64,000 nucleotides of DNA from Levilinea saccharolytica (GCF_001306035.1 NZ_LGCM01000029.1:1-64000), one strand, 5' to 3'. Numbered from the stretch's first letter, positions 52,284-61,435 are shown. Numbers and translations are program-made. Notes: generated by a model from the letters alone, not told the origin.

Positions 52284-53498
52284 TCAATCCCCTGGGTCAG
52301 TTGGAGCGGGTTGTACATAATGCGCCACAGGCCGCGGAGCCTGGGCCACCTGCCGCCGCGCGGAGCGCCGCCGGGTCATCAGCCGGTCCGCAGCCGCGAA
52401 AATGATCCCGTTCAAAGCCAGCATCACCACCAGCCGCAGCCCCGCCATCTCCGCCGGAACGATCTTTCCAGCCACCGCCGTTGCGGCCACCAGCACCAGA
52501 GCCAGCGGCGTCAAATACTTCCAGTTCAAATCCATCATCTGATCAATGCGGAAGCGCGGCAGGGACGCCCGCATCAGAATGCCGATGAAATACACCACTG
52601 CGGTTTTCAGCGCGAAATACACAAAACCCAGCATGGGGTACTGCTCAGCCCCAGGGCCGCGCCATCCGCCCAAATATAGGGCGGCAAACAGCAGTGAAAT
52701 GGTGAAGGCATGCAAAAAGTCCGCCACATAGAACATGCCGAACTTCAAGCCCGAATATTCAATGTTGAAGCCCGAAACCAGCTCTGATTCCGATTCCACC
52801 AGGTCAAAAGGCGTACGTCCCACCTCGGCAATAGAAGAGATGAAGAAAATCAGCGCAGCCACCGGAGCCAGAAAGATAAACCAGATATCCTGCTCTTTCA
52901 CCAATGCCTGCAAACTCATCGAACCGGTGAACATCACCGGGATCATCAATGCCAGCACCATCGGCACTTCGTAAGAGATCAGCTGCGCCACCGCGCGGAA
53001 GGCGGCCAGCATGGCATATTTGTTGTTGGAACCCCAACCCGCCAGGATGACGCCCATTTCGCCCAGCGCGCCCACCGCCATCAGGTACAGCACGCCCGCG
53101 TTGAAATCCACGCCGACCACCGTAGCGGTGAAGGGGATCACCGCCCACACCATCAGCACCGCCCCCACCGAGATCACCGGCGCCAGGTTATAAGCTACAC
53201 CGTCTGCCCCATCCGGGGTGATGTGCTCTTTGGTGAAAATCTTGAGCATATCCGCAAAGGTTTGGAAAATGCCCCACGGCCCCAGCCGGTTCGGCCCCAG
53301 GCGGTCTTGCACGCGGCCAATCAGCTTGCGTTCCAACCAGATCAGGAACACCACCAGCAGCATGGCCAGCAGCGTGGTCACAAACGCGCCAATCAAATAC
53401 ATCACAAAAGTCACCAGGCCGGGCTGTAACCCCCAGGATTCCAGCAGCCCCTTTAACCAGGCGATCACAAAATTGATGGGATCAATCCAGAAGCTCAT
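52284..53498 (-). CDS. nuoH: NADH-quinone oxidoreductase subunit H
   Basis: A 404-residue subunit that forms the quinone cavity. Conserved regions: RKLIGRVQDRLGPNRLGPWGIFQ, ADMLKIFTKEHITP, GWGSNNKYAMLAAFRAVAQLISYEVP and SIAEVGRTPFDLVESESELVSGFN. A basic, Pro-rich C-terminal tail of about 35 residues extends past the last helix. GGAGGTGG lies before the ATG. nuoB, C and D, usually found before it, are missing. Confidence 0.95.
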   Translation of the reverse strand: MSFWIDPINFVIAWLKGLLESWGLQPGLVTFVMYLIGAFVTTLLAMLLVVFLIWLERKLIGRVQDRLGPNRLGPWGIFQTFADMLKIFTKEHITPDGADGVAYNLAPVISVGAVLMVWAVIPFTATVVGVDFNAGVLYLMAVGALGEMGVILAGWGSNNKYAMLAAFRAVAQLISYEVPMVLALMIPVMFTGSMSLQALVKEQDIWFIFLAPVAALIFFISSIAEVGRTPFDLVESESELVSGFNIEYSGLKFGMFYVADFLHAFTISLLFAALYLGGWRGPGAEQYPMLGFVYFALKTAVVYFIGILMRASLPRFRIDQMMDLNWKYLTPLALVLVAATAVAGKIVPAEMAGLRLVVMLALNGIIFAAADRLMTRRRSARRQVAQAPRPVAHYVQPAPTDPGD

Positions 53499-53519
53499 GC
53501 CACCTCCAGCTTTCGCGGG

Positions 53520-53876
53520 CTATGCCCACTCCAAAGCGCCCTTCCGCCAGGCATAGAGCAGCCCGCCCAGCAAGATGGCAATGAACAGCAGCGCTTCTAC
53601 CACGGCAAACAAGCCCACCTGGTTATACGCCACCGCCCAGGGGTACAGGAAAATCGTCTCCACATCGAACACCAGATAGACCAGCGCATAGACGTAATAC
53701 TGCGGCTTGAACTGGATCCAGGTTTCGCCCACGGTTTCCATACCGCATTCGTAAATGGATGTTTTGAGTGGATCGGGTTTCTTGGGGGATAACAGCGCCG
53801 CGATGGTAATGGCTGCGGCGGGAAGGAAAAGGGAGATTACCGTAAAAATTCCCAGGTAAAGCCAGTCATCCAGCAT
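53520..53876 (-). CDS. nuoA: NADH-quinone oxidoreductase subunit A
   Basis: A 118-residue three-helix subunit. Conserved SIYECGMETVGETWIQFKPQYYVYALVYLVFDVE with the quinone-site Glu/Asp residues. ATG at 53876 follows AGGAG. First nuo gene; nuoH comes next after 21 bases. A TAAAAT at about 53945 on the minus strand may be the -10 box. Confidence 0.94.
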   Translation of the reverse strand: MLDDWLYLGIFTVISLFLPAAAITIAALLSPKKPDPLKTSIYECGMETVGETWIQFKPQYYVYALVYLVFDVETIFLYPWAVAYNQVGLFAVVEALLFIAILLGGLLYAWRKGALEWA

Positions 53877-53964
53877 GAGGCTCCTCCATTCACCACGCTT
53901 AAGTTGAATTTGAGCGGTCTCATACACCGCTGAGGCCTGTAAATTTTATCACAAGTTGACCAAC

Positions 53965-54726
53965 TCAGGCTGTTTTTGTCTGTTTTCGCCGCGTCCGCTT
54001 CCAGGCCCAACCCAACGCCTGTTCCAAGAAGGGGATGCCCAACACCGTGCTGACGGCGGTTCCGATCCCGCCTAAAATTCTCACCGTCTGGGCTGGCAAG
54101 CCCCACACTGAACGTACCTCAATCTCCACCGGCGCGGCCAGCAGCACCCGGCGAGTGCGTTCACCACCCGCCTTTGGAACCAGATTCAACGCCACCCACA
54201 GCGTTCCCCGGTAATTCCCTGCCTCTTTGCAGCGCACCGTCCAACGAAACACCACTTCTTCCCCCGGCCGCAGCGGTTCGCTCACCTCGCCCTGGGGCGT
54301 CATTTCAAAACCCACCAGGTCCAAACGCGCCTCAACCACCAGATTGTGCGTGTCGTACAAATTGGGAATTTTTACGCCCTGCCCTTCCACCACGTGTCCC
54401 CCCACCTGCGCCGTGGGAGTCAGGGTTCCATGCGCATCCATCTTCAAGCGCAAATCCACCACATCCGAGTCCCCCTCGCGCAGCCGGTCAGGCCATTCCC
54501 ACACCAGCTGCCGCCGCTCCAAAAGCTGAGCCGGGGCCGGGGAAGCCTGAGGTTCAGGAAGGCTTGCTGCCGGTGTGGGCGTCTCTGGCAGCTCCGACGG
54601 TTCTTCCGCCGCGGGGGGTGCGGTCGGGGCTGCCGCCGGCGCACAGGCCGCCAGAATCAGCACCAGCAGAGCCGCCGCGGTCAACCCCACAGCCAGGCCT
54701 TTTTTCAGCCTGCTCAGGCCTGCCAT
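53965..54726 (-). CDS. Lipoprotein with C-terminal membrane helix, unknown function
   Basis: A 253-residue protein with a signal peptide and lipobox (LILAAC), an Ala/Pro/Glu-rich spacer, a beta-rich extracellular middle (residues ~75-205) and a C-terminal hydrophobic segment (PAQTVRILGGIGTAVSTVLGIPF) ending in a basic tail. The middle could be an immunoglobulin-like domain. No family recognised. Its ATG overlaps the end of the small gene before it, and it lies 88 bases upstream of nuoA, so some read-through into the nuo genes is possible. Confidence 0.7.
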   Translation of the reverse strand: MAGLSRLKKGLAVGLTAAALLVLILAACAPAAAPTAPPAAEEPSELPETPTPAASLPEPQASPAPAQLLERRQLVWEWPDRLREGDSDVVDLRLKMDAHGTLTPTAQVGGHVVEGQGVKIPNLYDTHNLVVEARLDLVGFEMTPQGEVSEPLRPGEEVVFRWTVRCKEAGNYRGTLWVALNLVPKAGGERTRRVLLAAPVEIEVRSVWGLPAQTVRILGGIGTAVSTVLGIPFLEQALGWAWKRTRRKQTKTA

Positions 54727-54899
54727 ATTTCCTCATACAACGAAAGTGTAGGGGTCACCAGCGCCGGAACTTCAATCGTCGGCAGCGGCACTTGCTGAAG
54801 CCGGCGCGGCTGCGGCCACCAACTGACCGCCAAGGCGATCAACGACAGAATCAGGATCACCACTGCCGCCCCCAAACGGATTTTTTGCCTCGCGTTCAT
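54714..54899 (-). CDS. Small single-helix membrane protein
   Basis: A 61-residue protein: basic start (MNARQKIRLG), one membrane helix (AAVVILILSLIALAVSWW) and a short Pro-rich outer part. The 3' end overlaps the lipoprotein gene by 13 bases, suggesting coupling. No known family. Real gene status is supported by the coupled position and composition. Confidence 0.6.
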   Translation of the reverse strand: MNARQKIRLGAAVVILILSLIALAVSWWPQPRRLQQVPLPTIEVPALVTPTLSLYEEIWQA

Positions 54900-55055
54900 C
54901 CGCACGCCTCCAGGGTTTCTTCCGCTGGATTCATTATACAAACAAACCGACGCCCCTGTCTATAAGCATCCCGCAGCGATTTCTTCATACCGCGCTGCAA
55001 AGCAAACAGCCCCGGCTGGGCGCCAGGGCTGGTAAAGATATCCGGGAGATGGGAT

Positions 55056-55745
55056 TCAGGCTTTACCCACCAGCAGCACTTCCACATGCTCGCCGTCTTC
55101 GTCATCCACCACCACATGCATGGGCGCCTCCGCCTGCAAATGATCTTCCAGGTCGCGCAGCACAGCGCTGGCCTTACCGCCGCGCATCTCTTCCGGCAGG
55201 CGCGAGTCAAAAAAGTGCGTGCCCCAGGCGGCCCAACGGAAGGGCAGCGGCAGGAAGAAGGTCAGGTTCTGGGGCGATTCACCAGGTTTTTGGCGGATGT
55301 GAATGTACAGCCAGGGCGCTTTCTGCGCCTCCCAGCCCAGGGCCGTCAGCGCGGCTCCCAGCAGGAAGGGGATCCACGACAGCCAGAAGCCCCAGCTTAA
55401 CCCCGCCGCCTGCAAGCCCTGATACATCCAGGTCCCGCCAAAAACCAAAAGCAGCAAACCCACCCCAAAGGGCAGCAGCCACCACTGCCGCCAATGGTTT
55501 ACCCGCGCACGGATGTGCTCATCCCCTGCGTCAAGGCTCTCTTCCTCCCCAGCCCAAGCAGCGGACTCACCCGCCGCGGGGTGCAGCGCCTCTTCCACCT
55601 GCGGCGCGGGTTCAGGCGTAAACGCAGGCTGCGGGGCGGGATCCCCGCCTTCTAAAGCCGCCAAAATTTCCGAAGCGGCCTCCACCGAGATGTTGCCGGC
55701 TTCCACTTCGCGCAAAATCGCCATTCGTTGCTCTTTGGCTCCCAT
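55056..55745 (-). CDS. SHOCT-like N-terminal, membrane protein of unknown function
   Basis: A 229-residue protein. The first 30 residues (RMAILREVEAGNISVEAASEILAALEGG) form a helical hairpin as in SHOCT/YvlB-type domains. After an acidic spacer come two membrane helices (WWLLPFGVGLLLLVFGG and LSWGFWLSWIPFLLGAALTALGW), then a soluble domain ending VVVDDEDGEHVEVLLVG. The same hairpin ends the upstream gene. Lies 28 bases after that gene. Possibly an envelope-stress-type module; function is not known. Confidence 0.72.
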   Translation of the reverse strand: MGAKEQRMAILREVEAGNISVEAASEILAALEGGDPAPQPAFTPEPAPQVEEALHPAAGESAAWAGEEESLDAGDEHIRARVNHWRQWWLLPFGVGLLLLVFGGTWMYQGLQAAGLSWGFWLSWIPFLLGAALTALGWEAQKAPWLYIHIRQKPGESPQNLTFFLPLPFRWAAWGTHFFDSRLPEEMRGGKASAVLRDLEDHLQAEAPMHVVVDDEDGEHVEVLLVGKA

Positions 55746-55773
55746 CCTTCTCTCCTTTTTTGAAGCGTTTTCC

Positions 55774-56859
55774 CTAGCCCCGCAAAGCCGACAGCAGTAA
55801 ATCGGCCTGTTCTGCGCTAATCTTACCCTCTTGCAGCATCTGCAGCACCATCAAGCGTTCCTCGCTGCTTACCCCCTCGCGCGGCTCAGCCTGCGCTTCT
55901 CGCCGCTGCGCTCCGCCGCCCATCTTGGGTTCCATCGGCACGGGGGGAATCGGGGGGATCGGCGGCACGGGGGGAATCGGCGGCACGAACATCCCTTTGC
56001 GTGCCATTCGCTCCATCTTACTGCGCATCTTGCGGTCAAGCCCCTCAATCTTCACCCCCATGCGCCAGGGCTGGCCTGCAGCCGCCTGTTCCAAATGCAC
56101 ATGAATGGAATCATCCTCCCATTCCTGATCGGTCAGCATCAGCTCGCCTCCCGCCAAAACGGTCAGTCGCGCGCCGCCCGTGCCAAGGGTCAAGACGTGC
56201 TGTTTCGTGTTCAGTTCCGAATGTTGATTGCCAAAGCTCAAGTAAATTACATGGTCGTCGCTGTCCAACAGAACCTCAGCGTTGAACTCCGGCAGCAGAT
56301 GCACTCTCACATCCCCGCCCGCACGCAGGGTCACGGCGGAAGCGGCGCACTGCGTGGGTGAAATCACCAGATCACCGCCGCAGCGCAAATCGCCCCCCAA
56401 ACCCACCCGGCGCAAATGCGCTTCCCCACCTACTTTTGGAGCGGTCAAGGCACCGATTTCGTCGCAGATCAAATCACCGCCCACCTTGCCCAACATCAGG
56501 CTTCCGCGCACCTTACGCGCCTTCACCTCTCCGCTGACCTGTTCTACCCACAGATTGTCCGCCCCGTCCACAGTCAAATCACCGGATAGGCGCTCCATCT
56601 TCAGGTCGCAGCCCGCCCCGTGCACGTTCACGTCACCCGAGGCGCGCTCCACTGTCACCTGCCCTTTGGCCGAAAGCTCAGCCCGCAGGTCGCCGCTGCA
56701 CACCACCACCACCTGCCCTTCCATCTGCTCCACACGGAAATCACCGCGCCCGCCGTGCAACGTCAGGCCATCCGAACTGCCCCCCTCCAAAATCAAATCA
56801 CCCGACACACGCAAATACACTTTTTGCGATTCATTGACAGGAACGGATTGGACCACCAT
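55774..56859 (-). CDS. Beta-helix adhesin-like protein (DUF4097-like) with a C-terminal SHOCT-like hairpin
   Basis: A 361-residue protein. Residues ~20-240 are short beta repeats with spaced Gly-Asp turns (SGDLILEG, SGDVNVHG, LSGDLTVDG, VGGDLIC), as in DUF4097/bactofilin-like right-handed beta structures. Then a Pro-Ile/Val repeat (VPPIPPVPPIPPIPPVP, coded by near-repeats at 55930-55990) and a final helical hairpin (RLMVLQMLQEGKISAEQADLLLSALRG). No signal peptide, so it is cytoplasmic. ATG at 56859 has AAAGGAG. It leads the four-gene operon. Role unknown; family members include LiaX/YvlB-like stress proteins. Confidence 0.72.
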   Translation of the reverse strand: MVVQSVPVNESQKVYLRVSGDLILEGGSSDGLTLHGGRGDFRVEQMEGQVVVVCSGDLRAELSAKGQVTVERASGDVNVHGAGCDLKMERLSGDLTVDGADNLWVEQVSGEVKARKVRGSLMLGKVGGDLICDEIGALTAPKVGGEAHLRRVGLGGDLRCGGDLVISPTQCAASAVTLRAGGDVRVHLLPEFNAEVLLDSDDHVIYLSFGNQHSELNTKQHVLTLGTGGARLTVLAGGELMLTDQEWEDDSIHVHLEQAAAGQPWRMGVKIEGLDRKMRSKMERMARKGMFVPPIPPVPPIPPIPPVPMEPKMGGGAQRREAQAEPREGVSSEERLMVLQMLQEGKISAEQADLLLSALRG

Positions 56860-56931
56860 AGGGGTATCTCCTTTAGGAATTCTTACAGCTGCGTCTACAA
56901 AGTTAAAGCGCCGCTTTTGATTTACAAACAA

Positions 56932-56959
56932 ATCATAGCACGAATTTTATAAATGTCAA
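56932..56959 (-). promoter_or_regulatory. Promoter of the four-gene envelope operon
   Basis: On the minus strand TTGACA (56959-56954), 16 bases, TATGAT (56937-56932). It lies in a very AT-rich island (56935-57020), unlike the GC-rich surroundings; the A/T tracts upstream could act as UP elements. Confidence 0.68.
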
Positions 56960-57069
56960 TATATTATTTTCATTATTTTATTATTCAATTGATGAATTTT
57001 AGATTTCTTGACCATTTCACCCTTTTTACAAGGCGGAACATTCTCTATCCAATCGGTGATATTCCGCAG

Positions 57070-57098
57070 TTGGCTGATCCCCCAAAATCTGCTAGACT
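57070..57098 (+). promoter_or_regulatory. Promoter of the tryptophanase gene
   Basis: TTGGCT (57070-57075), 17 bases, TAGACT (57093-57098), then GGAGG near 57120 and the ATG at 57133. No TnaC-like leader peptide was found in the short leader. Confidence 0.6.
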
Positions 57099-57132
57099 GT
57101 AACTGCTTTCATCCCCCCTGGAGGATCCCCCT

Positions 57133-58512
57133 ATGCCCTATTACCCCCCTGAACCGTTCCGTATCAAAATGGTGGAACCCATTCGTCTGATTTCCCCCGA
57201 AGCGCGTCAGGCCGCCATGCAGGCGGCTGGGCACAACCTGTTTGCCCTGCGGGCTGAGGATGTGTTCATTGACCTGCTCACCGATTCCGGCACGGGCGCC
57301 ATGAGCCAGGCGCAGTGGGCCGCCATCATGCAGGGCGATGAATCCTACGCCGGCGCTCGTTCCTATTACCGCTTAGCTGAGGTCATGCAGGATATTTTTG
57401 GTTTTGAATTCTTCGTCCCCACCCATCAGGGCCGCGCCGCCGAAAACATTCTCACCGCCCTGCTGGTCAAGCCCGGCCTGCACATCCCTTCGAACATGCA
57501 CTTCGACACCACCGAGGGCAACATCCGCGCCCGCGGAGGCCGCCCTGTCAATCTGGTGATTGATGAAGCCTTCGACCCCACCTCCACCCACCCCTTCAAA
57601 GGCAATATGGATCTGGCCAAGCTGCGCGCTTTCATCGAAAGCGTCGGCCCCAGCCAAATCCCCTTTGGCACCATGACCATCACCAACAACGCCGGCGGCG
57701 GGCAGCCGGTTTCTCTCGAAAATCTGCGCGCGGTCGCGGCCATCTACCGCGAATATCACATCCCCTTCTTCATTGACTGCTGCCGCTATGCTGAAAATGC
57801 TTATTTCATCAAGCTGCGCGAGCCGGGGTATGCCCAAAAATCCACCCTGGAAATCGCCCGCGAGACCTTTGCCCTGGCCGACGGCGCTTTCATGAGCGCC
57901 AAAAAAGACGGTCTGGTCAACATCGGCGGCTTCCTGGCTGTGCGCGACCCCAAGCTCCACCAGGAAATCTGCAACCAGCTCATCCTGCGCGAAGGCTTCC
58001 CCACCTACGGCGGCCTGGCCGGGCGCGATCTGGACGCCCTGGCCGTGGGGCTGCGTGAGGGTCTGGAAGAATCCTACCTGGCCTACCGCCTGACCCAAAC
58101 CGCTTATCTGGCGGCCTGCCTGCGCGACCGGGGCATCCCCTTTGTGGAACCCCCCGGCGGCCACGCCATCTATCTGGACGCCGGAAGGCTGCTGCCCCAC
58201 ATCCCCCACGCCGAATTCCCCGGGCAGGCCCTGGGCGCGGCCCTCTATCTGGAAGGCGGCATCCGCGGCGTGGAAATCGGTTCGGTCATGTTCGCCTACC
58301 CCCACCCCGACAGCGGCGAATGGGTCTACCCCAAGCTGGAGCTGGTGCGTCTGGCTCTGCCGCGGCGAGTCTACACCCAATCACACCTCGATTACGTGGC
58401 CAATGTGTGCTGCAAGCTGGCCGAAAAAAGCAGTCAGCTGCGCGGCTACCGCCTCACCTACCAGGCCCCCCTCATGCGCCATTTCACCGCCCGCTTCGAG
58501 CCGCTGGCATGA
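57133..58512 (+). CDS. tnaA: Tryptophanase
   Basis: A 459-residue PLP enzyme of the tryptophanase/tyrosine phenol-lyase family: [11 protein letters not shown], the PLP lysine in [12 protein letters not shown] (Lys258), [19 protein letters not shown] and LRLxxPRRVYTQ. Tryptophanase is favoured over tyrosine phenol-lyase: it has Asp125 in HFDTTEG (Asp in tryptophanase, Thr in the lyase) and VEIGSVMF, which matches tryptophanase VEIGS rather than the lyase MERGI. It cleaves L-Trp to indole, pyruvate and ammonia. It has its own promoter and GGAGG site. The next gene begins in its stop codon (ATGA). Confidence 0.88.
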   Translation: MPYYPPEPFRIKMVEPIRLISPEARQAAMQAAGHNLFALRAEDVFIDLLTDSGTGAMSQAQWAAIMQGDESYAGARSYYRLAEVMQDIFGFEFFVPTHQGRAAENILTALLVKPGLHIPSNMHFDTTEGNIRARGGRPVNLVIDEAFDPTSTHPFKGNMDLAKLRAFIESVGPSQIPFGTMTITNNAGGGQPVSLENLRAVAAIYREYHIPFFIDCCRYAENAYFIKLREPGYAQKSTLEIARETFALADGAFMSAKKDGLVNIGGFLAVRDPKLHQEICNQLILREGFPTYGGLAGRDLDALAVGLREGLEESYLAYRLTQTAYLAACLRDRGIPFVEPPGGHAIYLDAGRLLPHIPHAEFPGQALGAALYLEGGIRGVEIGSVMFAYPHPDSGEWVYPKLELVRLALPRRVYTQSHLDYVANVCCKLAEKSSQLRGYRLTYQAPLMRHFTARFEPLA

Positions 58513-58949
58513 AAGCTCGTTTGCTCACCAGCACCGTCATCCTTTTGGTGGTGGCGGTGCTGGTCATTGTGCTCCAGTCCCTGGGTCAGGGGCAAAACCG
58601 CGTATTTGAAGGCGAGGATCGCGCGGCGATCCTCGCCTATGCCCAGCCCGCCAGCCAGGCGTTAATTGAAGCTTTAGATCAGGGAGATTTTGAGGCGTTT
58701 TCCGCCAATTTTGGCCGCAAGATGGAACGCCAGTTCACCCAGGCCGATTTCGACGCGCTGCGGGCTTCTCTGGCCCCTCTGGGGGGCTATCAGGATTTCG
58801 CCGTGCAGCAGGTGGAGTTCTACAACGGCTACATCATCACCACCTGTCATGTTAACTATGCGCAAGGCGCTGCGGATTTTAAGATCATCCTCTCCCCCAA
58901 GAAAACGCACACCCTCGAAGGCGTTTCGGTGCGCCTGCCCACGCCCTGA
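58509..58949 (+). CDS. DUF3887-like secreted or anchored protein
   Basis: A 146-residue protein with an N-terminal signal anchor (residues 5-25) and a compact domain with the pattern [22 protein letters not shown], then [27 protein letters not shown], as in DUF3887 (NTF2-like) proteins of unknown role. The ATG overlaps the tryptophanase stop. Co-expression with tryptophanase is likely. Confidence 0.7.
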   Translation: MKARLLTSTVILLVVAVLVIVLQSLGQGQNRVFEGEDRAAILAYAQPASQALIEALDQGDFEAFSANFGRKMERQFTQADFDALRASLAPLGGYQDFAVQQVEFYNGYIITTCHVNYAQGAADFKIILSPKKTHTLEGVSVRLPTP

Positions 58950-58970
58950 GGCCGTGCGAGGACTGTCCCC

Positions 58971-59846
58971 GTGAAAATTGTCGAAGTTCAGGCGCGCACC
59001 GTCCTTAACCCCATCCGTCAACCCGATCCCCTTTTCGGCCTGCGCTATACCCTGAATCTGTACCGCGGCTGCCAGCATCACTGCATCTACTGCGATTCGC
59101 GCAGCGCCTGCTACAACATCGCCGATTTTGACGGCGAAATTCAGGTTAAAACCAACGCCCCGCAGCTTCTCGACCAGGAACTGGCCCGCAAGCGCACCCG
59201 CGGAACCATCGGCACCGGCTCCATGAACGACCCCTACATGCCCCTGGAAACGCATTACCGCCTCACCCGCGCCGCCCTGCAGGTCATCGCCCGGCGCGGC
59301 TTCCCCGTCCACGTGCTCACCAAAAGCGACCTGGTGCTGCAAGACCTGCCCCTCTTGCAGGAGATTCACAAGGTGTATGCCGCCGTCACCTTCACCATCA
59401 CCACCCCCGCCGATGATCTGGCCGCGCGCATCGAGCCTGCTGCGCCGCCCCCCACGCGCCGCTTTCAGGCTGTGGAAACCCTGGCCAGCGCCGGCCTGTA
59501 TACCGGCATCGCCCTCATGCCGGCCCTGCCGTGGATTACCGACCGCTGGGAAGACCTCCGCGAGCTGATTCGCCGGGCGGCCGGGTGCGGCGCCCAATAC
59601 ATCCTGCCGCTCATGGCCCTCACCCTGCGCGACCGCCAGCGCGAGCATTACTACGCCCAGCTCGACCAGCATTTCCCAGGCCTGCGCAGCCGCTACGAAC
59701 GCCAGTACGGCCAGCGCTACACCGCCTGGGCGCCGCACAGCCGCGAATTGTTTCACAAAATTGGGGATTTTTGCAGCCAGTTGGGCCTCGCGTGTCAAAT
59801 CACCCCCTACCAACCCGCCGCGCCGGCCCAACCAGCTTTGTTCTAA
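58971..59846 (+). CDS. Radical SAM protein of the SPL/Rv2578c-like family
   Basis: A 291-residue radical SAM enzyme. The 4Fe-4S motif is CQHHCIYC (Cys-x3-Cys-x2-Cys), preceded by LNLYRGC, and later GTGSMNDPYMPLE and LTKSDLVLQDLPLL, as in spore photoproduct lyase-related Rv2578c proteins. The natural substrate is unknown; no spore-forming context is present. The start is GTG at 58971. It lies 21 bases after the DUF3887-like gene. Confidence 0.85.
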   Translation: MKIVEVQARTVLNPIRQPDPLFGLRYTLNLYRGCQHHCIYCDSRSACYNIADFDGEIQVKTNAPQLLDQELARKRTRGTIGTGSMNDPYMPLETHYRLTRAALQVIARRGFPVHVLTKSDLVLQDLPLLQEIHKVYAAVTFTITTPADDLAARIEPAAPPPTRRFQAVETLASAGLYTGIALMPALPWITDRWEDLRELIRRAAGCGAQYILPLMALTLRDRQREHYYAQLDQHFPGLRSRYERQYGQRYTAWAPHSRELFHKIGDFCSQLGLACQITPYQPAAPAQPALF

Positions 59847-59865
59847 TCCGTCTGCCCGCCCGCCG

Positions 59866-61338
59866 TCATTCCAGGCGCTTGGCCTCATCCCACCAGGCGT
59901 CCATCTCCGCCAGGGTCATCTCAGCCAGAGAGCGCCCAGCTTCGCGTGCCCGCTTTTCAATGTGCGCAAAACGCTGCCGGAAACGGCGGTTGGTTTGCCG
60001 CAGGGCATTTTCGGGGTCCACCTTGTACCAGCGCGCCAGATTCACCACCGCAAAGAGCAGATCCCCCAACTCCCCTTCGCGCTCCTCTTCCGGCGCGTTC
60101 AGCACCTCTTCCAGCTCCTCGCGCACCTTGGCCACCACGGGGTCAATCGTTTCCCAATCAAAGCCCACCCGCGCCGCGCGATCTTGAATCTCGTGCGCCA
60201 AATTTAAGCCTGGCAAGGCCTGGGGCAGTCCGTCCAGCAGGCCCTTGGTTTCGGCGGTGCCGTTGGCGGCCCGCTCGGCCTCTTTGATCTTCTCCCAATT
60301 GCTCAGCACCTCGCCCACCCCCTCCACAGCGGTTTCACCGAACACATGCGGATGGCGGCGAATGATCTTTTCGGAAATGCTGCGAATCACCTCAGCCATG
60401 CTGAATTCGCCGTACTCGCTGCCAATTTGCGCATGCAGCACAATCTGCAGCAGCAGATCGCCGAATTCCTCACACATCTCTTGAGGGTCATCGTTGTCAA
60501 TGGCTTCCAAAGTCTCATAGGTCTCTTGCAGCAGGTGCGACCGCAGAGTCTGGTGGGTCTGCTTTTGATCCCAGGGGCAGCCGTCTGGCGCGCGCAGGCG
60601 GGCGATGATATCCTGAAAGCCCTCAAAACTGGTATTCGCTTCCAGCGGCGGCACATACAGCGAGGTCAGCAGGCCCACATAGGCGCTGCGGTCAATCTCG
60701 TACAGGGGCAAATCTTCCACCTTTTGGCGCGGGCTGCCCGCCGCGTGCACCAGCCGCACCGGGTGCGTATCGGGGTACACCGCGCTCAGGGTCAGCTTCA
60801 CCTCCGCCGCCACCTGGCGCGAATAAATCTGCGCCACCAGGGCCGGGGTGTCGGGCGGGAAACCGGGCATGTGCGCCGGGCCCAATTCCAAAGCGTCCAC
60901 CAGGGCCAGCCGCGGGTAAGGATCCAGCTCCAAGGCCGTGAAGGTCGGTTCCAAAAAGCTCACCCCTTCCACCACGCGCACTTCCAGGCCCTGCTCACGG
61001 GCGCGCCGCGCGATCTCTGGGCTGGTGGCCTCGGCCACGTAAGGGTGCCCCGGCACAGCGTAAGTCACGCCGCCCGGCTGTTGGCCCAAGCGCAGCACCG
61101 CTTCCACAATGCCCGCGTACACCTGTTCAAAGGCCTCACCCTGGTCGTAGAGATCGTCAAAGGAAACCACCTCCAGCCCTTCCGGGAAGCCCGCCACGGT
61201 GGGATGGTGGCGCGTGCGCACATACACCCGCGGGATCTGGCACAGCCAATCCCACGCTTCGCGCGTCAGCAGGTTGGCCTCGCCTGGGCCTAACCCCACA
61301 ATGACAATCCCGCCGTTTTGCATCCAGCTTTGATCCAT
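59866..61338 (-). CDS. mazG: MazG with N-terminal tetrapyrrole-methylase-like domain (YabN type)
   Basis: A 490-residue fusion. Residues 1-220 resemble SAM-dependent tetrapyrrole methylases (VIVGLGPGEANLLTREAW, YAVPGHPYVAE), residues ~235-490 are the two MazG repeats (DGCPWDQKQTHQTLRSHLLQETYETLEAI, EFGDLLLQIVLHA, and REELEEVLNAPEEEREGELGDLLFAVVN). MazG hydrolyses NTPs; the first domain is probably structural. ATG at 61338 follows GGAGGAG. Opposes the radical SAM gene tail to tail. Confidence 0.92.
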   Translation of the reverse strand: MDQSWMQNGGIVIVGLGPGEANLLTREAWDWLCQIPRVYVRTRHHPTVAGFPEGLEVVSFDDLYDQGEAFEQVYAGIVEAVLRLGQQPGGVTYAVPGHPYVAEATSPEIARRAREQGLEVRVVEGVSFLEPTFTALELDPYPRLALVDALELGPAHMPGFPPDTPALVAQIYSRQVAAEVKLTLSAVYPDTHPVRLVHAAGSPRQKVEDLPLYEIDRSAYVGLLTSLYVPPLEANTSFEGFQDIIARLRAPDGCPWDQKQTHQTLRSHLLQETYETLEAIDNDDPQEMCEEFGDLLLQIVLHAQIGSEYGEFSMAEVIRSISEKIIRRHPHVFGETAVEGVGEVLSNWEKIKEAERAANGTAETKGLLDGLPQALPGLNLAHEIQDRAARVGFDWETIDPVVAKVREELEEVLNAPEEEREGELGDLLFAVVNLARWYKVDPENALRQTNRRFRQRFAHIEKRAREAGRSLAEMTLAEMDAWWDEAKRLE

Positions 61339-61401
61339 GTCTCCTCCGCGCACATCCTGCCCCATCGGATCTTTTTGAGATGAGGGCTATAAACAAAACC
61401 A

Positions 61402-61435
61402 TGCGTTTCGGCAGACGAGAATCTGCCGAAACGCA
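61402..61435 (-). terminator. Terminator of the rpoA-rplQ-truA-rplM-rpsI operon
   Basis: A perfect 14-base stem (61402-61415 with 61422-61435) with a six-base loop; on the minus strand followed by TGGTTTTGTTT. It lies 29 bases after rpsI. Confidence 0.82.

Noticed and set aside
55930-55990. Short tandem repeats, possible CRISPR-like array
   Set aside because: They are in-frame Pro-Ile/Val codon repeats within a gene; no spacers and no cas genes.
57099-57132. TnaC-type leader peptide before tryptophanase
   Set aside because: The leader is too short and no small frame with Trp codons was found.
57133-58512. Tyrosine phenol-lyase
   Set aside because: The Asp in DTTEG and the VEIGS segment match tryptophanase rather than the lyase.
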